The translations under genes and the position numbers were made by a program. The notes beneath the pieces are model-generated. The model had not been told where the DNA came from. It ran no database searches and saw only the letters and a program-made list of their open reading frames with translations. From contig NZ_JAHEOJ010000024.1 of assembly GCF_018595715.1 (NCBI RefSeq), forward strand, positions 124,001-188,000: a stretch of 64,000 nucleotides of DNA, given 5' to 3'. Positions 26,455-36,431 of this stretch are shown one piece after another. Each line of letters opens with the position of its first letter. Positions within the stretch are counted from its first letter, which is position 1. Source of the stretch: Glaciecola sp. XM2. GTDB taxonomy: Bacteria > Pseudomonadota > Gammaproteobacteria > Enterobacterales > Alteromonadaceae.

Positions 26455-27126
26455 TCAATCAACTATCAAGTGTTTTCTTTGATATTGACGATAGACTAAC
26501 GATAGAATCAAGCAAATAACAGTAGGTGCAAGCATAGCTCTGAACAAAAAGTATTCGAACAACACCGCACCGACAAAACCACCGGTTACAAAGCCCAAAA
26601 TGATAAGAGAGAAAAGTATCGCTTTTCGCTTATCAAAGGCCTCCCCCCGCAAGGCGGCGCCAATCATAATGCCAAAGTCGGTAAAAATACCGGTAAGATG
26701 GGTTGTACGAATAACCGCGCCACTGTAAGTGGTGGCAAGTGCATTTTGCAGTCCGCACGCAGCGGTCGCAAACATAAGCCCCCAAAAAGAGCCCATGTTC
26801 AACATGACAAAGGCGATAAACAATAAGCAAGCCTCTAAAAACAAAGCGCTGTGATAACGGCGTGATAATTTTAAGCTGCTACCGTACAACATAAAACCAG
26901 AGATAGCCGCGCCAAGAGCAAACGCTAGCAATATACCAAGCAGTTGGATAATGGGCGTGAGTGTAAACTCAAAAAGCTCAATACCTAATGCAGTGGCAGA
27001 GCCAGAAACATGGGATACCGCTTGATGCTCAAAGCCTAGCAACCCAAGCGCATTTATCATGCCAGCGACAAAGGCCAGAACAAATGCGCCATATTCAATC
27101 CATTTAGGTAAAGATGAGATGGGCAC
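26455..27126 (-). CDS. YoaK (DUF1275) family membrane protein
   Basis: This 223-residue integral membrane protein has about six hydrophobic segments. It shows the family features AFVAGMINALGLL near residue 20, VSHVSGSATALGIEL (about 38-52) and the pair GLQNALATTYSGAVIRTTHLTG (central, about 123-144), followed by TDFGIMIG. YoaK proteins are uncharacterised small membrane proteins, suggested to be transporters or channels. The gene stands alone and reads in the same direction as the amidohydrolase gene upstream of it. Confidence 0.88.
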   Translation of the reverse strand: MPISSLPKWIEYGAFVLAFVAGMINALGLLGFEHQAVSHVSGSATALGIELFEFTLTPIIQLLGILLAFALGAAISGFMLYGSSLKLSRRYHSALFLEACLLFIAFVMLNMGSFWGLMFATAACGLQNALATTYSGAVIRTTHLTGIFTDFGIMIGAALRGEAFDKRKAILFSLIILGFVTGGFVGAVLFEYFLFRAMLAPTVICLILSLVYRQYQRKHLIVD

Positions 27127-27202
27127 GTAATCGCTCCATTAATACAAACATGTTTTACCTACTTCATAAGCAGCCGGATGCGTCAGGCATTACTTATCCA
27201 TC

Positions 27203-28528
27203 TTAGCGATTAAGGTATACCTCGCCTTCCTTCATCACAAAATCTATATTTTTTAGCACAGCGATATCTTCTAAAGGGTTTGCTTTTACTGCAACAATAT
27301 CTCCCCACTTACCCGCTTCAATACTGCCCAACTCATCGAGCTTACCGATGTTGTCGGCGCCGTTTATGGTGCCAGCTTTTATGGCCTCCATGGGTGTCAT
27401 GCCACCCCAATTAACCAACAGTTCAAACTCCAATGCATTTTTGCCATGCTCAATCACGCCCGCATCTGTTGAGAGTGCGATATTTACTCCACCGTTATGC
27501 GCCTCCCGCACGTATTGTTTGCCTCTCGTGAGCGCCATTTCTGACTTTTCTCTTTGAATAGGTGTTAAAAAGCTATTCGGGTCATTAACAAGCGGCTCCA
27601 TGCTTGCCCCTGCAGACAACGTGGGCGATAAGTATGCGCCGGTTTCAACAAACAGTTGAATACTCTCTTGGTTTAAAAATGTGCCATGCTCAATGGTATC
27701 GACCCCTGCCCGTAAAGCTGCATTGATCCCTTGCGCACCATGCGCATGAGCCGCCACTTTTACGCCCATTAAGTGCGCGGTATCGATAATGGCTTTTAAC
27801 TCATCGTCAAAAAACTGCTGTTCTAAACCGGCAGCGCTTTCTGATAACACACCAGCAGTAGCAGTGAGTTTGATATGATCAGCGGTGCGACGAATTTGCT
27901 CACGGACGACTTTTCTGCATTCGCTCACACCATCGCAGATACCCGCGCTGCGAATTGCATCCGCTACTGATTGCTTGTAGGAATGCGTAATATCACCATG
28001 GCCACCATTTATGGAAATAGTATGGCCTGCAACGTATGTTCGCGGTCCAATAATGTCGCCATTGTTAATACCATCTCGAATAGCATAAATGGAATCGCCC
28101 GAAAATGCGCCCATGTCACGCACGGTGGTAAAACCGGCTAAAAGCGTATCTTTCGCGTATTTCGCACCCCGAATAGCAAAGTCAGCCTCAGACATTCTCA
28201 CCCAATTCATCGACTCGTTTGACGCCATATATACAGTAAGGTGCACATGGCCATCAATAAATCCAGGCATCACAAAGTGGTCTTTTAAATCGTGTATTTC
28301 TAAAGTGTCTGAAGCACTGCGGTCAATACTCTGAGGGTCAATATAGCCCGGCTCAACGCTATGAACCCGGCCGTCTTTTAAAATTACGCTTTGTTCATTA
28401 GCCACAGGTTCACCGGGAATAGCCAGTAATTGACCCGCAAAAATCAAATCCCATTGAGCGGCATATACAATCGTTGATTGAAAGGCTAAAACAGCCAAAC
28501 ATACTGAAAGGAAGGTTTTCATACTCAT
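27203..28528 (-). CDS. secreted metal-dependent amidohydrolase
   Basis: The protein has 441 residues from the ATG at complement 28526-28528; a further in-frame ATG is two codons later and the frame extends 17 codons upstream. A signal peptide (MKTFLSVCLAVLAFQSTIVYA) ends near residue 23. The amidohydrolase barrel follows with metal motif FIDGHVHLT, a probable carboxylated Lys in HIKLTATAG, His in AAHAHGAQG, His in DTIEHGTF and Asp in ALSTDAGVI. It resembles imidazolonepropionase-like and Xaa-Pro or acylamide hydrolases seen as exported enzymes in Alteromonadales. It should cut C-N bonds in small amides or peptides in the periplasm. The exact substrate is unknown. Confidence 0.9.
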   Translation of the reverse strand: MSMKTFLSVCLAVLAFQSTIVYAAQWDLIFAGQLLAIPGEPVANEQSVILKDGRVHSVEPGYIDPQSIDRSASDTLEIHDLKDHFVMPGFIDGHVHLTVYMASNESMNWVRMSEADFAIRGAKYAKDTLLAGFTTVRDMGAFSGDSIYAIRDGINNGDIIGPRTYVAGHTISINGGHGDITHSYKQSVADAIRSAGICDGVSECRKVVREQIRRTADHIKLTATAGVLSESAAGLEQQFFDDELKAIIDTAHLMGVKVAAHAHGAQGINAALRAGVDTIEHGTFLNQESIQLFVETGAYLSPTLSAGASMEPLVNDPNSFLTPIQREKSEMALTRGKQYVREAHNGGVNIALSTDAGVIEHGKNALEFELLVNWGGMTPMEAIKAGTINGADNIGKLDELGSIEAGKWGDIVAVKANPLEDIAVLKNIDFVMKEGEVYLNR

Positions 28529-28604
28529 GATCCATAATGGAATGTGTCGAGAAGGCATCATGACAGACATAACCACCATTATGATATTGGACTTTTGGCG
28601 CGTA

Positions 28605-28925
28605 TCAAGCAGTTAAGCGATGCCTGCAAAACTGCGATAGCAAGAAAATCGTCAGCCATCCGGCTATGAGCGATAGTATCGCAAAATAAAACATCGTTTT
28701 TGAAAAGTACGCATCGGCAAACTCATCAAGCAAATAGCATCGCAAGGAACAAGACAACGAAAGCAATGCTTCACGATGTAAATAACTACCGAAATCATTA
28801 TTGATGCTAGTCAAAGTGTTTTTTTTAACTTCTATTATATTAACGCTTATATTCGGCAAACTAAGTATCGCCAATGCGTTGTGACACATTGGCTTTAAAG
28901 ACATTGATGGTTTGATATAAATCAT
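28605..28925 (-). CDS. hypothetical small membrane-anchored protein (doubtful)
   Basis: This 106-residue frame has one clear hydrophobic helix near the C-terminus (FYFAILSLIAGWLTIFLLSQF, about 79-99) preceded by a polar part with paired Cys. The ATG (complement of 28923-28925) has AAGGA almost touching it, closer than usual. No family is recognised. It fills the otherwise empty 400-bp stretch between the amidohydrolase and a divergent gene. It could be real or a chance frame. Confidence 0.3.
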   Translation of the reverse strand: MIYIKPSMSLKPMCHNALAILSLPNISVNIIEVKKNTLTSINNDFGSYLHREALLSLSCSLRCYLLDEFADAYFSKTMFYFAILSLIAGWLTIFLLSQFCRHRLTA

Positions 28926-28947
28926 ATCCTTACGGTGAGACGATAAA

Positions 28948-29799
28948 ATGACAACCTTGTTTATTATTGGCTTATTTATTGTGGTTATTGTTGTATTGCC
29001 TTTACTTCTTTGGCGACAGCTTGATCATTTTGCTGATCATAAAGAAATTAAGCGGCTAACAAAGATGCAGCCCAGCGAACCTAAGCGATTTTCGCTATCT
29101 ATGGTTGCCGAGCTTCCCGAGCCAGCACGGCGCTATTTCGCGTTTGCGATTACAGAAGGTACCTCACTATACACAGTCGCCCAGATTCAGATGGTAGGCA
29201 AATTTAGCCTTGGTACGAAGAGTGCGCCAAACTATATGGATATGCGCGCAATGCAATTGTTGGCGCCACCGTATGGGTTCGTATGGAAGATGTCGGGCGC
29301 AAAGGGGCTCATGCAAATTGCAGGCTCTGATTCAGGAAACTGGACGCGATTCTGGCTAGCTGGGCTTGTCCCAGTTGCCCGATTTGGGGGAGACGCAGAT
29401 CATGCGCGCTCAGCATTTGGTCGTTATGCTGCAGAAGCAGCATTTTGGACGCCAGCGGCAATTCTGCCCGGTCCTAACGTGACATGGGAAGCCGTCGATG
29501 AGAACACCGCACGGTACACAATGAGCCATGCCAAAATGGTACAAACCGTCGACATCACCGTCGACCAAGACGGACAACCAATTCGCGGTGAGTTCCAGCG
29601 CTGGAGCAATGCTAATCCTGAGCGCATGCATCGTCTGCAACCATTTGGCGCAGTCCTTTCAGACTTTCGTAAAGTAGATGGGTTTTGCATTCCCTTTCAT
29701 GTAGAAGCAGGTAACCTTTTTGGCACCGATGATTACTTTCCCTTCTTTATTACCAATTTGACTGATATTTGTTTTCCAAGGCAAGACAAAGGGTCGTAA
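28948..29799 (+). CDS. DUF6544 (DUF6920) family protein with N-terminal membrane anchor
   Basis: The protein has 283 residues. One membrane helix (about 3-23) is followed by a soluble domain with LPEPARRYFAFAITEGTSL, QIQMVGKFSLGT, then WKMSGAKGLMQIAGSD and WTRFWLAGLVPVAR, as in DUF6544 proteins. The family has no known activity. Its lipocalin-like beta pattern suggests lipid or ligand binding. GGTGAG lies 8 nt before the ATG. It ends at a strong bidirectional terminator shared with groL. It is unrelated to its neighbours. Confidence 0.8.
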   Translation: MTTLFIIGLFIVVIVVLPLLLWRQLDHFADHKEIKRLTKMQPSEPKRFSLSMVAELPEPARRYFAFAITEGTSLYTVAQIQMVGKFSLGTKSAPNYMDMRAMQLLAPPYGFVWKMSGAKGLMQIAGSDSGNWTRFWLAGLVPVARFGGDADHARSAFGRYAAEAAFWTPAAILPGPNVTWEAVDENTARYTMSHAKMVQTVDITVDQDGQPIRGEFQRWSNANPERMHRLQPFGAVLSDFRKVDGFCIPFHVEAGNLFGTDDYFPFFITNLTDICFPRQDKGS

Positions 29800-29839
29800 T
29801 ATTCTTATCATTGGTTCCATACGCCTGGGCCAAGCGTAA

Positions 29840-29873
29840 AAAAACCCGCAAAATACACATTTTGCGGGTTTTT
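29840..29873. terminator. bidirectional rho-independent terminator (DUF6544 / groL)
   Basis: AAAAACCCGCAAAAT (29840-29854), loop ACAC, ATTTTGCGGGTTTTT (29859-29873): a perfect 15-bp stem whose AT-rich outer part gives a T-run on both strands. It lies between convergent genes and should end both the rightward DUF6544 and the leftward groSL transcripts. Confidence 0.92.
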
Positions 29874-29923
29874 AATTTGTCACACTGTAAGTTAAACAAT
29901 GCTATGCATGGGCATGCACATTT

Positions 29924-31573
<1,650 letters not shown>

Positions 31574-31612
31574 CTAAATCTTTACAAGGTTAAATCGATA
31601 GGACCGTTGAAC

Positions 31613-31903
31613 TTATTCAACAACCGCTAGAATGTCGCTTTCGCTCAGGATCAAGACTTCTTCGCCGTCTAACTTCTCAGTTTTCACGCCGTAGCCGTCA
31701 CTAAAAATCACAGAGTCGCCAACTTTTACGTCGAGGGCTTTTACTTCGCCATTGTCGAGTAAACGCCCATTGCCCACTGCGATAACTTTACCGCGGGTTG
31801 ATTTTTCTGCTGCTGAGCCGGTAAGCACGATGCCACCTGCAGACTTGCTTTCTACTTCTTCGCGCTTAATGATGACGCGATCGTGTAAAGGACGAATTGC
31901 CAT
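31613..31903 (-). CDS. groS: co-chaperonin GroES (10 kDa)
   Basis: This 96-residue protein starts at [10 protein letters not shown] (complement of 31901-31903), with AGGAGA about 7 nt upstream. The frame is open for eight more codons but those are unlikely to be used. The mobile loop [16 protein letters not shown] and [13 protein letters not shown] are typical. It caps the GroEL ring. It is first in the groSL operon. Confidence 0.97.
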   Translation of the reverse strand: MAIRPLHDRVIIKREEVESKSAGGIVLTGSAAEKSTRGKVIAVGNGRLLDNGEVKALDVKVGDSVIFSDGYGVKTEKLDGEEVLILSESDILAVVE

Positions 31904-32004
31904 TTTCAAATCTCCTGAAAATTCCAATAAAGATTAGTATTAATAAAACTCTATGTGAGTAGGTTACCACGCCATAATTGACATGAATTCTTTAACTGCA
32001 AAGC

Positions 32005-32036
32005 TAAGTGGGGTTGCTCAATACAAACTCAAGGGG
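32005..32036 (-). promoter_or_regulatory. sigma-32 (RpoH) type heat-shock promoter of groSL
   Basis: On the minus strand CCCCTTGAG (complement of 32028-32036) and CCCCACTTA (complement of 32005-32013) are separated by 14 bp. This agrees with the RpoH consensus CTTGAA / CCCCATNT. It lies about 100 bp before the groS start codon. Confidence 0.8.
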
Positions 32037-32062
32037 CGTATTTATAAAAATTGTGAAAAAAC

Positions 32063-32569
32063 CTAATTTAACCGGTCTTTTTCATCATTTGGGGTATTGT
32101 CACGATATTCGCCGTCAATCACCTCCCCCTCTTCATCGTCAGTTTGACGATGGGTCTGTTGCTGATGATATTGCTGTTGATGAAAAGAAAAGTGCACATT
32201 TGTCTGCTTTGCTTGATGCAGCATAAAGCGTTTTACAATGGCCGCCGCGATCGGGCCTCGTGTAAATGGAATAGTAAACAATAAGCCAATGATGTCTGTA
32301 ATAAACCCTGGCGTTACTAGCAGGGCACCGGCAATCAATAGCAACAAACCTTCGCTGATTTCTTTACCCGGCAGCTCGCCCGCCGCGGACTTCGCTTGTA
32401 CTTGTTGCAAGGTACTTAAGCCCTCACGCTTCACAAAGTAGGCGCCAATGATTGCGCTAAAAATAACAATAAAGAAAGTATTCCAGCCACCAATATTGTC
32501 AGACACATTGATGATCAACATGATTTCAGCAATGGGTAGAACAGCGAAAAGTAAAAAAAGTATCAACAA
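32063..32569 (-). CDS. fxsA: FxsA family membrane protein (TTG start)
   Basis: This 168-residue inner-membrane protein starts LILFLLFAVLPIAEIMLIIN and has FFIVIFSAIIGAYFVKREGL and the family's LLLIAGALLVTPGFITDIIGL (each within 21 residues; positions about 28-47 and 79-99). The tail (about 130-168) is hydrophilic and Gln/His-rich. FxsA in E. coli relieves phage T7 exclusion by F plasmid. The wider role is unclear. No ATG opens the frame, so TTG at complement 32567-32569 (or the next TTG) is the start. Its place beside groSL is conserved with E. coli, where fxsA lies near groSL. Confidence 0.9.
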   Translation of the reverse strand: MLILFLLFAVLPIAEIMLIINVSDNIGGWNTFFIVIFSAIIGAYFVKREGLSTLQQVQAKSAAGELPGKEISEGLLLLIAGALLVTPGFITDIIGLLFTIPFTRGPIAAAIVKRFMLHQAKQTNVHFSFHQQQYHQQQTHRQTDDEEGEVIDGEYRDNTPNDEKDRLN

Positions 32570-32826
32570 AACTATGATTGCCTTTATGAACGTTTTGAGA
32601 GCAACAGCGCTCCCTTAGTTAAAATAAATAATGGGGTATGAATTGCTATTATTCAATCTCTATTCATACTCTAGTAGAATCAATAGGATACTGATCCAAA
32701 CGCTTACCGATAAAGATATCTACAAGCGCTGGGCATAACTTGCAATAATATAGACCCCAATTGTGAAAGCGAATTCAATGTTTTCCGGTCTCATTGCGCG
32801 TACACATAATTTAAGGTAGCAGTTTA

Positions 32827-34683
32827 ATGTCGTTGAGTTTGAAACACACCTTCACTCGCCCTTGGCTTGCAGCATGCACGTCGATTTTTCTCTTCCTGTT
32901 TGGGCTCAATTTTGCCGTTGCGCAACAAACACCCGAATCTCTTTTTGCTGACTCACCCACGTTTTTAAAAGTCGACGAGGCTTTTGGTTTCGACTTTGAG
33001 CAAAAAGACGGTGAACTGATTGTTAAATGGGACATTGCCGAAGGCTACTACCTTTATAAAAAGCAATTTCAAACTGTGACACGCAACGCCACCATTGGCG
33101 AACCTGTATACCCCGCACATGAAACCATAGAAGATGAATTTTTTGGCCTCTCAGATGTGTTCTTTTACGATATGGAAGTTAGCTATCCTATTATTCAAAC
33201 GGCTCAAGACGGTCAAGTCAAACTAAGATTCCAAGGCTGCGCGGAAGCAGGGCTTTGCTACCCACCCACTACCAAAGTCATCTTTTTAGATGAGTATTTA
33301 CCAAATGGCTCCACCGGAAGCGCCACTGACGATGCCTCTGCAGATACTGCCCAAAACGATGGCGCTGTATCTCAGCAATTTACCTTAGCAGAGCGTTTGC
33401 TGTCTGATGAGAGCTTAGCGCTTAGCTTAGGGTTATTATTGTTGCTCGGTATTGGCCTTGCCTTTACACCGTGCGTGTATCCCATGTATCCCATTCTATC
33501 GAGCATTGTTATTGGTAAAGGCAAAAAAGAAATCAAACTTTCACAAGCGTTTATTCTATCGTTTGTGTACGTGCAAGGGATGGCGATCACTTACAGTATT
33601 TTGGGTTTAATCGTCGCCTCCGCGGGCGTGCAGTTCCAAGCCATGCTACAACACCCTGTGTTACTAGGCGTGTTTATCATTTTATTTATTGGGTTGGCGT
33701 TCGCCATGTTTGGAGCGTATGAGATTCAGTTGCCGTCTAAATGGCAAGAAAAGCTAAACGGCCTTAGTAACGAACAAAAATCTGGCAACCTTGTTGGCGT
33801 ATTTATCATGGGGGTGATTTCTGGCCTGGTTGCGTCACCTTGCACAACAGCGCCGCTTACCGCAGTGTTACTCGTTGTTGCACAATCTGAATCACTGATA
33901 TTTGGGTTCTCGGCACTTTATGCTTTAAGTTTTGGTATGGGCATTCCGCTTATATTGTTTGGCATGACTGGCGGGAAACTCCTCCCGAAGGCCGGCAACT
34001 GGATGAACGTTATCAAGGTTACCTTTGGCTTTATGATGCTTACCGTGGCGATTCTATTTGTTGAACGCATCTTCGTAGCACCATGGACGCAGCTCTTGTG
34101 GGCAGCCCTTGGCTTAGGTCTGTTTGCTTATCTCTACACCATGAACCAAGACACCCAAACAAGCTTCGCAAAAGGCGTACGCTCGCTAGTGGTTATGGTG
34201 GGTTTTGTGGGCTCCGTGCTCTATACCTTTCAAGCACTTCAGACCAATGGTATTTTAGGTGGGCAACTCATTTCCGGGATTTCCAGTGCGCCAAGTTCAG
34301 CGGTTCAAGGCAAGGGGCACCCTGAATTTATTATGGTCAGAGATTTAGATGACTTCGACCAAAAGTTAGCCGCGGCAAACGCCGAAGGTAAATCAGTGAT
34401 GGTAGACCTATATGCCGACTGGTGTGTCGCGTGTAAAGAGTTTGAAAAATACACCTTCCCAGACCCAGCCGTGGTAGATGCGCTGAGCGAAACGGTATGG
34501 ATGCAGATTGACTTAACCGATAACACACCTGTAAACCTTGCCTTTCAAGAAGAGTTTAATGTGCTAGGTTTACCGACTATTTTGTTTTTTGATGCAAACG
34601 GCCGTGAACTTTCACAAAGCCGGGTGACAGGATTTATGAAAGCCGACGCGTTTGCAAATCACATCAATCGCGCGTTGAACTAA
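32827..34683 (+). CDS. dsbD: protein-disulfide reductase DsbD
   Basis: The 618-residue protein passes electrons from cytoplasmic thioredoxin across the inner membrane to the periplasmic isomerase pathway. A signal peptide ends near VAQQ (about 35). The periplasmic alpha domain has the Cys pair in GCAEAGLCYPPT (about 138-149). The membrane beta domain has eight helices with FTPCVYPMYPIL and ASPCTTAPLTAV. The periplasmic thioredoxin-like gamma domain has YADWCVACKEFEKYTF (CVAC, about 534-537). All six working cysteines are present. It ends at a strong stem-loop. It diverges from fxsA with a 257-bp promoter region. Confidence 0.96.
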   Translation: MSLSLKHTFTRPWLAACTSIFLFLFGLNFAVAQQTPESLFADSPTFLKVDEAFGFDFEQKDGELIVKWDIAEGYYLYKKQFQTVTRNATIGEPVYPAHETIEDEFFGLSDVFFYDMEVSYPIIQTAQDGQVKLRFQGCAEAGLCYPPTTKVIFLDEYLPNGSTGSATDDASADTAQNDGAVSQQFTLAERLLSDESLALSLGLLLLLGIGLAFTPCVYPMYPILSSIVIGKGKKEIKLSQAFILSFVYVQGMAITYSILGLIVASAGVQFQAMLQHPVLLGVFIILFIGLAFAMFGAYEIQLPSKWQEKLNGLSNEQKSGNLVGVFIMGVISGLVASPCTTAPLTAVLLVVAQSESLIFGFSALYALSFGMGIPLILFGMTGGKLLPKAGNWMNVIKVTFGFMMLTVAILFVERIFVAPWTQLLWAALGLGLFAYLYTMNQDTQTSFAKGVRSLVVMVGFVGSVLYTFQALQTNGILGGQLISGISSAPSSAVQGKGHPEFIMVRDLDDFDQKLAAANAEGKSVMVDLYADWCVACKEFEKYTFPDPAVVDALSETVWMQIDLTDNTPVNLAFQEEFNVLGLPTILFFDANGRELSQSRVTGFMKADAFANHINRALN

Positions 34684-34712
34684 GCTCGACGGAAAAACAC
34701 ACTTCGGTATCA

Positions 34713-34747
34713 AATCATTATCGAGCAATTTGCGCTCGATAATGATT
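34713..34747 (+). terminator. 14-bp stem-loop downstream of dsbD
   Basis: AATCATTATCGAGC (34713-34726) and GCTCGATAATGATT (34734-34747) pair perfectly around a 7-nt loop, 30 bp after the dsbD stop. No T-run follows, so it may end transcription weakly or protect the 3' end of the mRNA. Confidence 0.55.
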
Positions 34748-34951
34748 CACTCTATATAAGATCCCTCTAAACTTTTCGCTTTTCCATACGATAACCTTAA
34801 GACCGAACAAGTTTCTGTTTGCAAGGTTTGATACCTGCATATCTGACTAACGCTTTCATGTTTGACCATAAGCATCTAGCTAATAAAGAAGATATCGCCA
34901 CGCCCTGCCATGCTTACAGAAGCCTTTTGCTATGCTGACAAGGCGAGAAAC

Positions 34952-36112
34952 ATGCATACGCGTTTACTATCTATACAAACTTGGCTGCCATTACTTTCAG
35001 TAATTGTTGTGTCTGCCTTACTATTGGTTTTTGGCTATGGGTACATAGGTTTTACCTTAATGGCGTCGGCACTTGTTGCCTTTCCACTGCTGCTTAGCAA
35101 AAGACATGAACAACTTGTAAAAGCACAGATAGAAGCGGCAAAGGTTCCTGTTAGTAATTTCACCTTTGATAAATTTGAAGCCTTATGTAGCGAGATTTTG
35201 CCCACTTTAAAAGAGAGCGAATCGAACATCAGCGGCATCAAAAGCACACAAGATGACGCTGTGTATACCTTAAGTGAAAGTTTTGAACGCCTTCAAGCAC
35301 TCGTAAAATCTCAGAGCGATACTATCCAAACATTGATTCGATTTGCTGGAAATGACGATCAACTCTACAGCGACACCATGCGTCATTTTGCTGACAGCAC
35401 ATCCGACACCCTCGATAAATTCATTCAATCAACCGTAGATATGTCTGCATCGTCTATGGCCTTACTCGACCAAGTAACTGAAATATATGAATCGGTTCCG
35501 CAGGTACTTAAGGCAGTAAAAGACATAGACAGCATTGCTGACCAAACCAACCTACTGGCGCTAAACGCGGCCATTGAAGCGGCACGAGCAGGTGAGCACG
35601 GTCGCGGGTTTGCTGTAGTTGCAGATGAGGTGCGCTCACTTTCCAATCGCTCATCACAATTCAGTGACGCCATTCAAGCGCAGCTTAAATCAATGTCGGA
35701 GCGCATCGAAGGCTTAACCGGTGAGGTAGGACGCCTAGCCAGTTACGATGTGAGTTACGTTATCGATGCCAAAAAAGAAATTAATGAAGCACTCGCAAGT
35801 ATTATCGAAAAAGCTGAGACCGACGCAAAAGTGACTGCAGGTCTTGAGAAGGTTTCAAATGATTTGGATAACGCGCTGTCTCAAGCGATTAGAGGCTTGC
35901 AGTTTGGCGATATCAACGGTCAAAACCTAGCGTTTACACTCGAGACCATCTCATTTGTACGAGAGCACATCGAACATCTTACGCCGCAAAATATTGAAAG
36001 CATCAGCGCTGAAATGCACGACTATCTAGAAAAAATCAAGTCGCGCAAGCGTGACAGCAGCAACCCAGTATCTGCGACCAGCATGGCCTCGGGCGAAATT
36101 GAATTATTTTAA
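34952..36112 (+). CDS. short methyl-accepting chemotaxis-type receptor
   Basis: The protein has 386 residues from the ATG at 34952, preceded by AAGGCGAG; an ATG 14 codons earlier has no ribosome site. Two adjacent membrane helices (about 10-45) have almost no periplasmic loop, so it cannot sense through a large outer domain. The signalling part has the receptor hairpin tip [19 protein letters not shown], followed by [15 protein letters not shown] (residues about 200-235). No HAMP domain is evident. It is the first gene of the chemosensory operon and sits 20 bp before the STAS gene. Confidence 0.88.
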   Translation: MHTRLLSIQTWLPLLSVIVVSALLLVFGYGYIGFTLMASALVAFPLLLSKRHEQLVKAQIEAAKVPVSNFTFDKFEALCSEILPTLKESESNISGIKSTQDDAVYTLSESFERLQALVKSQSDTIQTLIRFAGNDDQLYSDTMRHFADSTSDTLDKFIQSTVDMSASSMALLDQVTEIYESVPQVLKAVKDIDSIADQTNLLALNAAIEAARAGEHGRGFAVVADEVRSLSNRSSQFSDAIQAQLKSMSERIEGLTGEVGRLASYDVSYVIDAKKEINEALASIIEKAETDAKVTAGLEKVSNDLDNALSQAIRGLQFGDINGQNLAFTLETISFVREHIEHLTPQNIESISAEMHDYLEKIKSRKRDSSNPVSATSMASGEIELF

Positions 36113-36132
36113 ATATTACTTAGGAAGCGAAC

Positions 36133-36414
36133 ATGAGCGAAAAAGCACTACAAATACCCGAAAAGTTCGATTTTGCATACCACAAGCAGTTTACTGAGCA
36201 GTATCAAGCGCTGCTAGCGGTAGCCGGTGTAAAAGAGATTGCCCTTGATTTCAGCCGCGTTAGCTATCTTGATAGCTCGGCATTAGGCATGATGGTGTTA
36301 TTGCAAAAGAAAGCAAAAGCGCAAAACGTTAATGTGCGTATACGCAATGCTAAAGCCAATGCTCTAGAGATACTGACCATTGCGAATTTTGACAAACTAT
36401 TTGATATTGCGTAA
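36133..36414 (+). CDS. STAS-domain anti-sigma-factor antagonist (CrsA-like)
   Basis: This 93-residue single STAS domain has the phosphorylatable serine in SYLDSSALGMMVLLQKK (about 51-67). It should bind the kinase/anti-sigma part of the next protein when unphosphorylated. In Shewanella oneidensis a STAS protein (CrsA) in the same position of a che operon frees RpoS this way. Here the gene order and domain content match, so the same role is inferred. It lies 17 bp before the CrsR-like gene and 20 bp after the receptor. Confidence 0.88.
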   Translation: MSEKALQIPEKFDFAYHKQFTEQYQALLAVAGVKEIALDFSRVSYLDSSALGMMVLLQKKAKAQNVNVRIRNAKANALEILTIANFDKLFDIA

Positions 36415-36431
36415 GCGATAAGGCCTACACA

